Shown piece after piece: positions 62,860 through 64,000 of a stretch of 64,000 nucleotides of DNA (its first letter is position 1; every line of letters starts with the position of its first letter). The position numbers were made by a program, and so were the translations under genes. The notes beneath the pieces were generated by a model that saw only the letters and a list, made by a program, of their open reading frames with translations, did not search any database and was not told where the DNA came from. Origin of the DNA: Sideroxydans sp. (GTDB lineage Bacteria > Pseudomonadota > Gammaproteobacteria > Burkholderiales > Gallionellaceae); contig DAIDAG010000040.1 in assembly GCA_027310725.1 (NCBI GenBank), positions 28,381 through 92,380 on the forward strand. Direction: 5' to 3'.

Positions 62860-62947
62860 GGTGTTTTCCCTTCTGTGGAGTCTAAATTGGTCTTTCGCGC
62901 CGGGGCGAGAAAGACATAAGTTAAGCGCGACGAAAATCGTTCAAGTT

Positions 62948-63520
62948 TTATTGGCCGAAAAGTGACTTCATATCCACATCCGCTTTCTCGGCAGTGGAGA
63001 ACTCCAGCAAAGGTTTTGATGAGTAGGCAAACATGTTGGCGATGAGTACGCCGGGGAATTGTTCTATGCCGACGTTATAGATGTTCACCGAATCGTTATA
63101 CAACTCTCGCCGATCGGCGATGCCATTTTCCAGTCCGGTGATGCGGGCCTGGAGTTGCATGAAATTCTGGTTGGTTTTCAACTCCGGATAGGCTTCGGCC
63201 ACCGCAAACAGACCGCCGAGGCTGGCCCGCATCGCACCTTCCGCCTTGCCCAGGGCTTCGATGTCTTGTCCCTCGCGCGCTGCTTGCACTTGCGAACGTG
63301 CGGAGATCACGCGCTGCAATGTCTCCTGCTCGAACTGTTTGTACTGTTTGCACACTTCGACCAGCTTGGGCAGCTCGTCATGGCGCTGCTTGAGCAGCAC
63401 GTCGATGTTTGCCCAGGCTTTGCTGACGGCATGCTTGAGACTGACGAGATTGTTGTACAGGGTGATGCTGTAGATCAGTGCGACGACACAGATGCCTAAA
63501 AGGACAAGCGTGATGCTCAT
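62948..63520 (-). CDS. lemA: LemA family protein
   Basis: This 190-aa protein has an N-terminal membrane anchor (residues 4-22) followed by the helical LemA domain (YNNLVSLKHAVSKAWANIDVLLKQRHDELPKLV, AEAYPELKTNQNFMQLQARI, YNDSVNIYNVGIEQFPG). The ATG at 63520 follows AAGGAG. The biochemical function is unknown. It is the first gene of the lemA-OMP-GIDE set. Confidence 0.92.
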   Translation of the reverse strand: MSITLVLLGICVVALIYSITLYNNLVSLKHAVSKAWANIDVLLKQRHDELPKLVEVCKQYKQFEQETLQRVISARSQVQAAREGQDIEALGKAEGAMRASLGGLFAVAEAYPELKTNQNFMQLQARITGLENGIADRRELYNDSVNIYNVGIEQFPGVLIANMFAYSSKPLLEFSTAEKADVDMKSLFGQ

Positions 63521-63589
63521 GGTGTTGCTCCTTGCGCGGGTTGAACGACGCGGCGAATCATAAATCAATCGCCGCGCCGTTGCACAAGA

Positions 63590-64000
63590 TTACTGCGCAA
63601 AGAAATCCTTCACTTTGCCCATCCACGACTTGGCGCGCGGGCTGTGCCGTTCACTGTCATTCTGGCTGATGGTCTCGAACTCGCGCAGCAATTCCTTCTG
63701 GCGGTCGGTCAGCTTGGCAGGCGTTTCCACCACGACATGGCAATGCAGGTCGCCATGGGTGTGGGTACGCATGCCTTTGATGCCTTTGCCGCGAAGACGG
63801 AAGATTTTGCCGCTCTGTGTCTCGGCAGGGATCTTGATGCTGGCCTTGCTGTCCAGGGTCGGTATCTCGATTTCGCCTCCCAATGCCGCGGTGGCGAAGC
63901 TGATCGGCATTTCGCAATGCAGGTCGTCGCCGTCGCGCTGGAACACGCTATGCGGTTTGATATGGATCTCCACGTACAAGTCGCCGTGCGGCGCGCCGTG
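63590..64000 (-). CDS. dnaJ: DnaJ chaperone, C-terminal part (cut by window edge)
   Basis: The last 136 or so residues of DnaJ (Hsp40), which delivers unfolded proteins to DnaK, are present. The C-terminal substrate-binding domain is recognisable by [23 protein letters not shown] (split by the window), [25 protein letters not shown] and [23 protein letters not shown]. The J domain, the zinc fingers and the start lie outside the window. Confidence 0.93.
   Translation of the reverse strand, partial: HGAPHGDLYVEIHIKPHSVFQRDGDDLHCEMPISFATAALGGEIEIPTLDSKASIKIPAETQSGKIFRLRGKGIKGMRTHTHGDLHCHVVVETPAKLTDRQKELLREFETISQNDSERHSPRAKSWMGKVKDFFAQ

Overview
The window is a 64 kb stretch of a GC-rich betaproteobacterial chromosome. 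The lexA promoter carries two AGAACGnnCGTTCT operators, the non-canonical LexA motif known from Sideroxydans, Gallionella and related Nitrosomonadales/Methylophilales, so a Gallionellaceae-like or neighbouring lineage is likely. There is no rRNA, CRISPR array, prophage or recognisable insertion sequence. One tRNA-Arg(CCU) is present.

Region 1 (about 0.6-19.4 kb, + strand) is a dedicated urea and short-chain amide utilisation island. It encodes an outer-membrane porin, the UrtABCDE urea/amide ABC importer, formamidase FmdA, an FmdB-type zinc ribbon, aliphatic amidase AmiE and a complete urease set, ureDABCEFG. It ends with a 1143-residue fusion of an NCS1-type permease, a Cys-rich segment, a histidine kinase and a receiver, followed by an overlapping LuxR/FixJ-type response regulator. 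Together these could bring in urea, formamide and acetamide, release ammonia and sense the substrate. Two regulatory layers are visible: matching 16-bp palindromes (7-2-7 form) upstream of the porin and urtA, and a consensus sigma-54 promoter lying directly on the ureD start.

Region 2 (19.4-29.5 kb) is mostly housekeeping: a TMTC-like membrane protein, a penicillin-binding D,D-peptidase, a DUF3617 protein, lexA, a DEDDy exonuclease, rlmD (with an in-frame palindromic insertion), a two-domain kinase-like protein, a divergent ClpX paralogue and a glutaredoxin.

Region 3 (29.5-31.7 kb) holds small unassigned genes: a 76-aa coiled-coil protein, a 42-aa TTG-start membrane peptide, an XRE regulator and a Cys-containing hypothetical protein.

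Region 4 (31.7-39.2 kb) is an L-lactate module: lutA-lutC-lutB, lldP and a chemoreceptor on the minus strand, with divergent lldR. Paired TGGTCTTACCA operators sit just downstream of both divergent promoters.

Region 5 (39.3-51.1 kb) has a CorC-family protein, lplT preceded by a tandem 113-bp repeat, alr, and a four-gene signalling operon (membrane PAS protein, PAS histidine kinase, CheY-like regulator, REC-PAS-GGDEF-EAL protein).

Region 6 (51.7-64 kb) holds a MacAB-like ABC efflux operon, tRNA-Arg, two peroxiredoxins, an ABC-F ATPase, an MltC-like lytic transglycosylase, a GIDE/EF-hand protein, an outer-membrane protein, LemA and the 3' part of dnaJ, which runs off the window.
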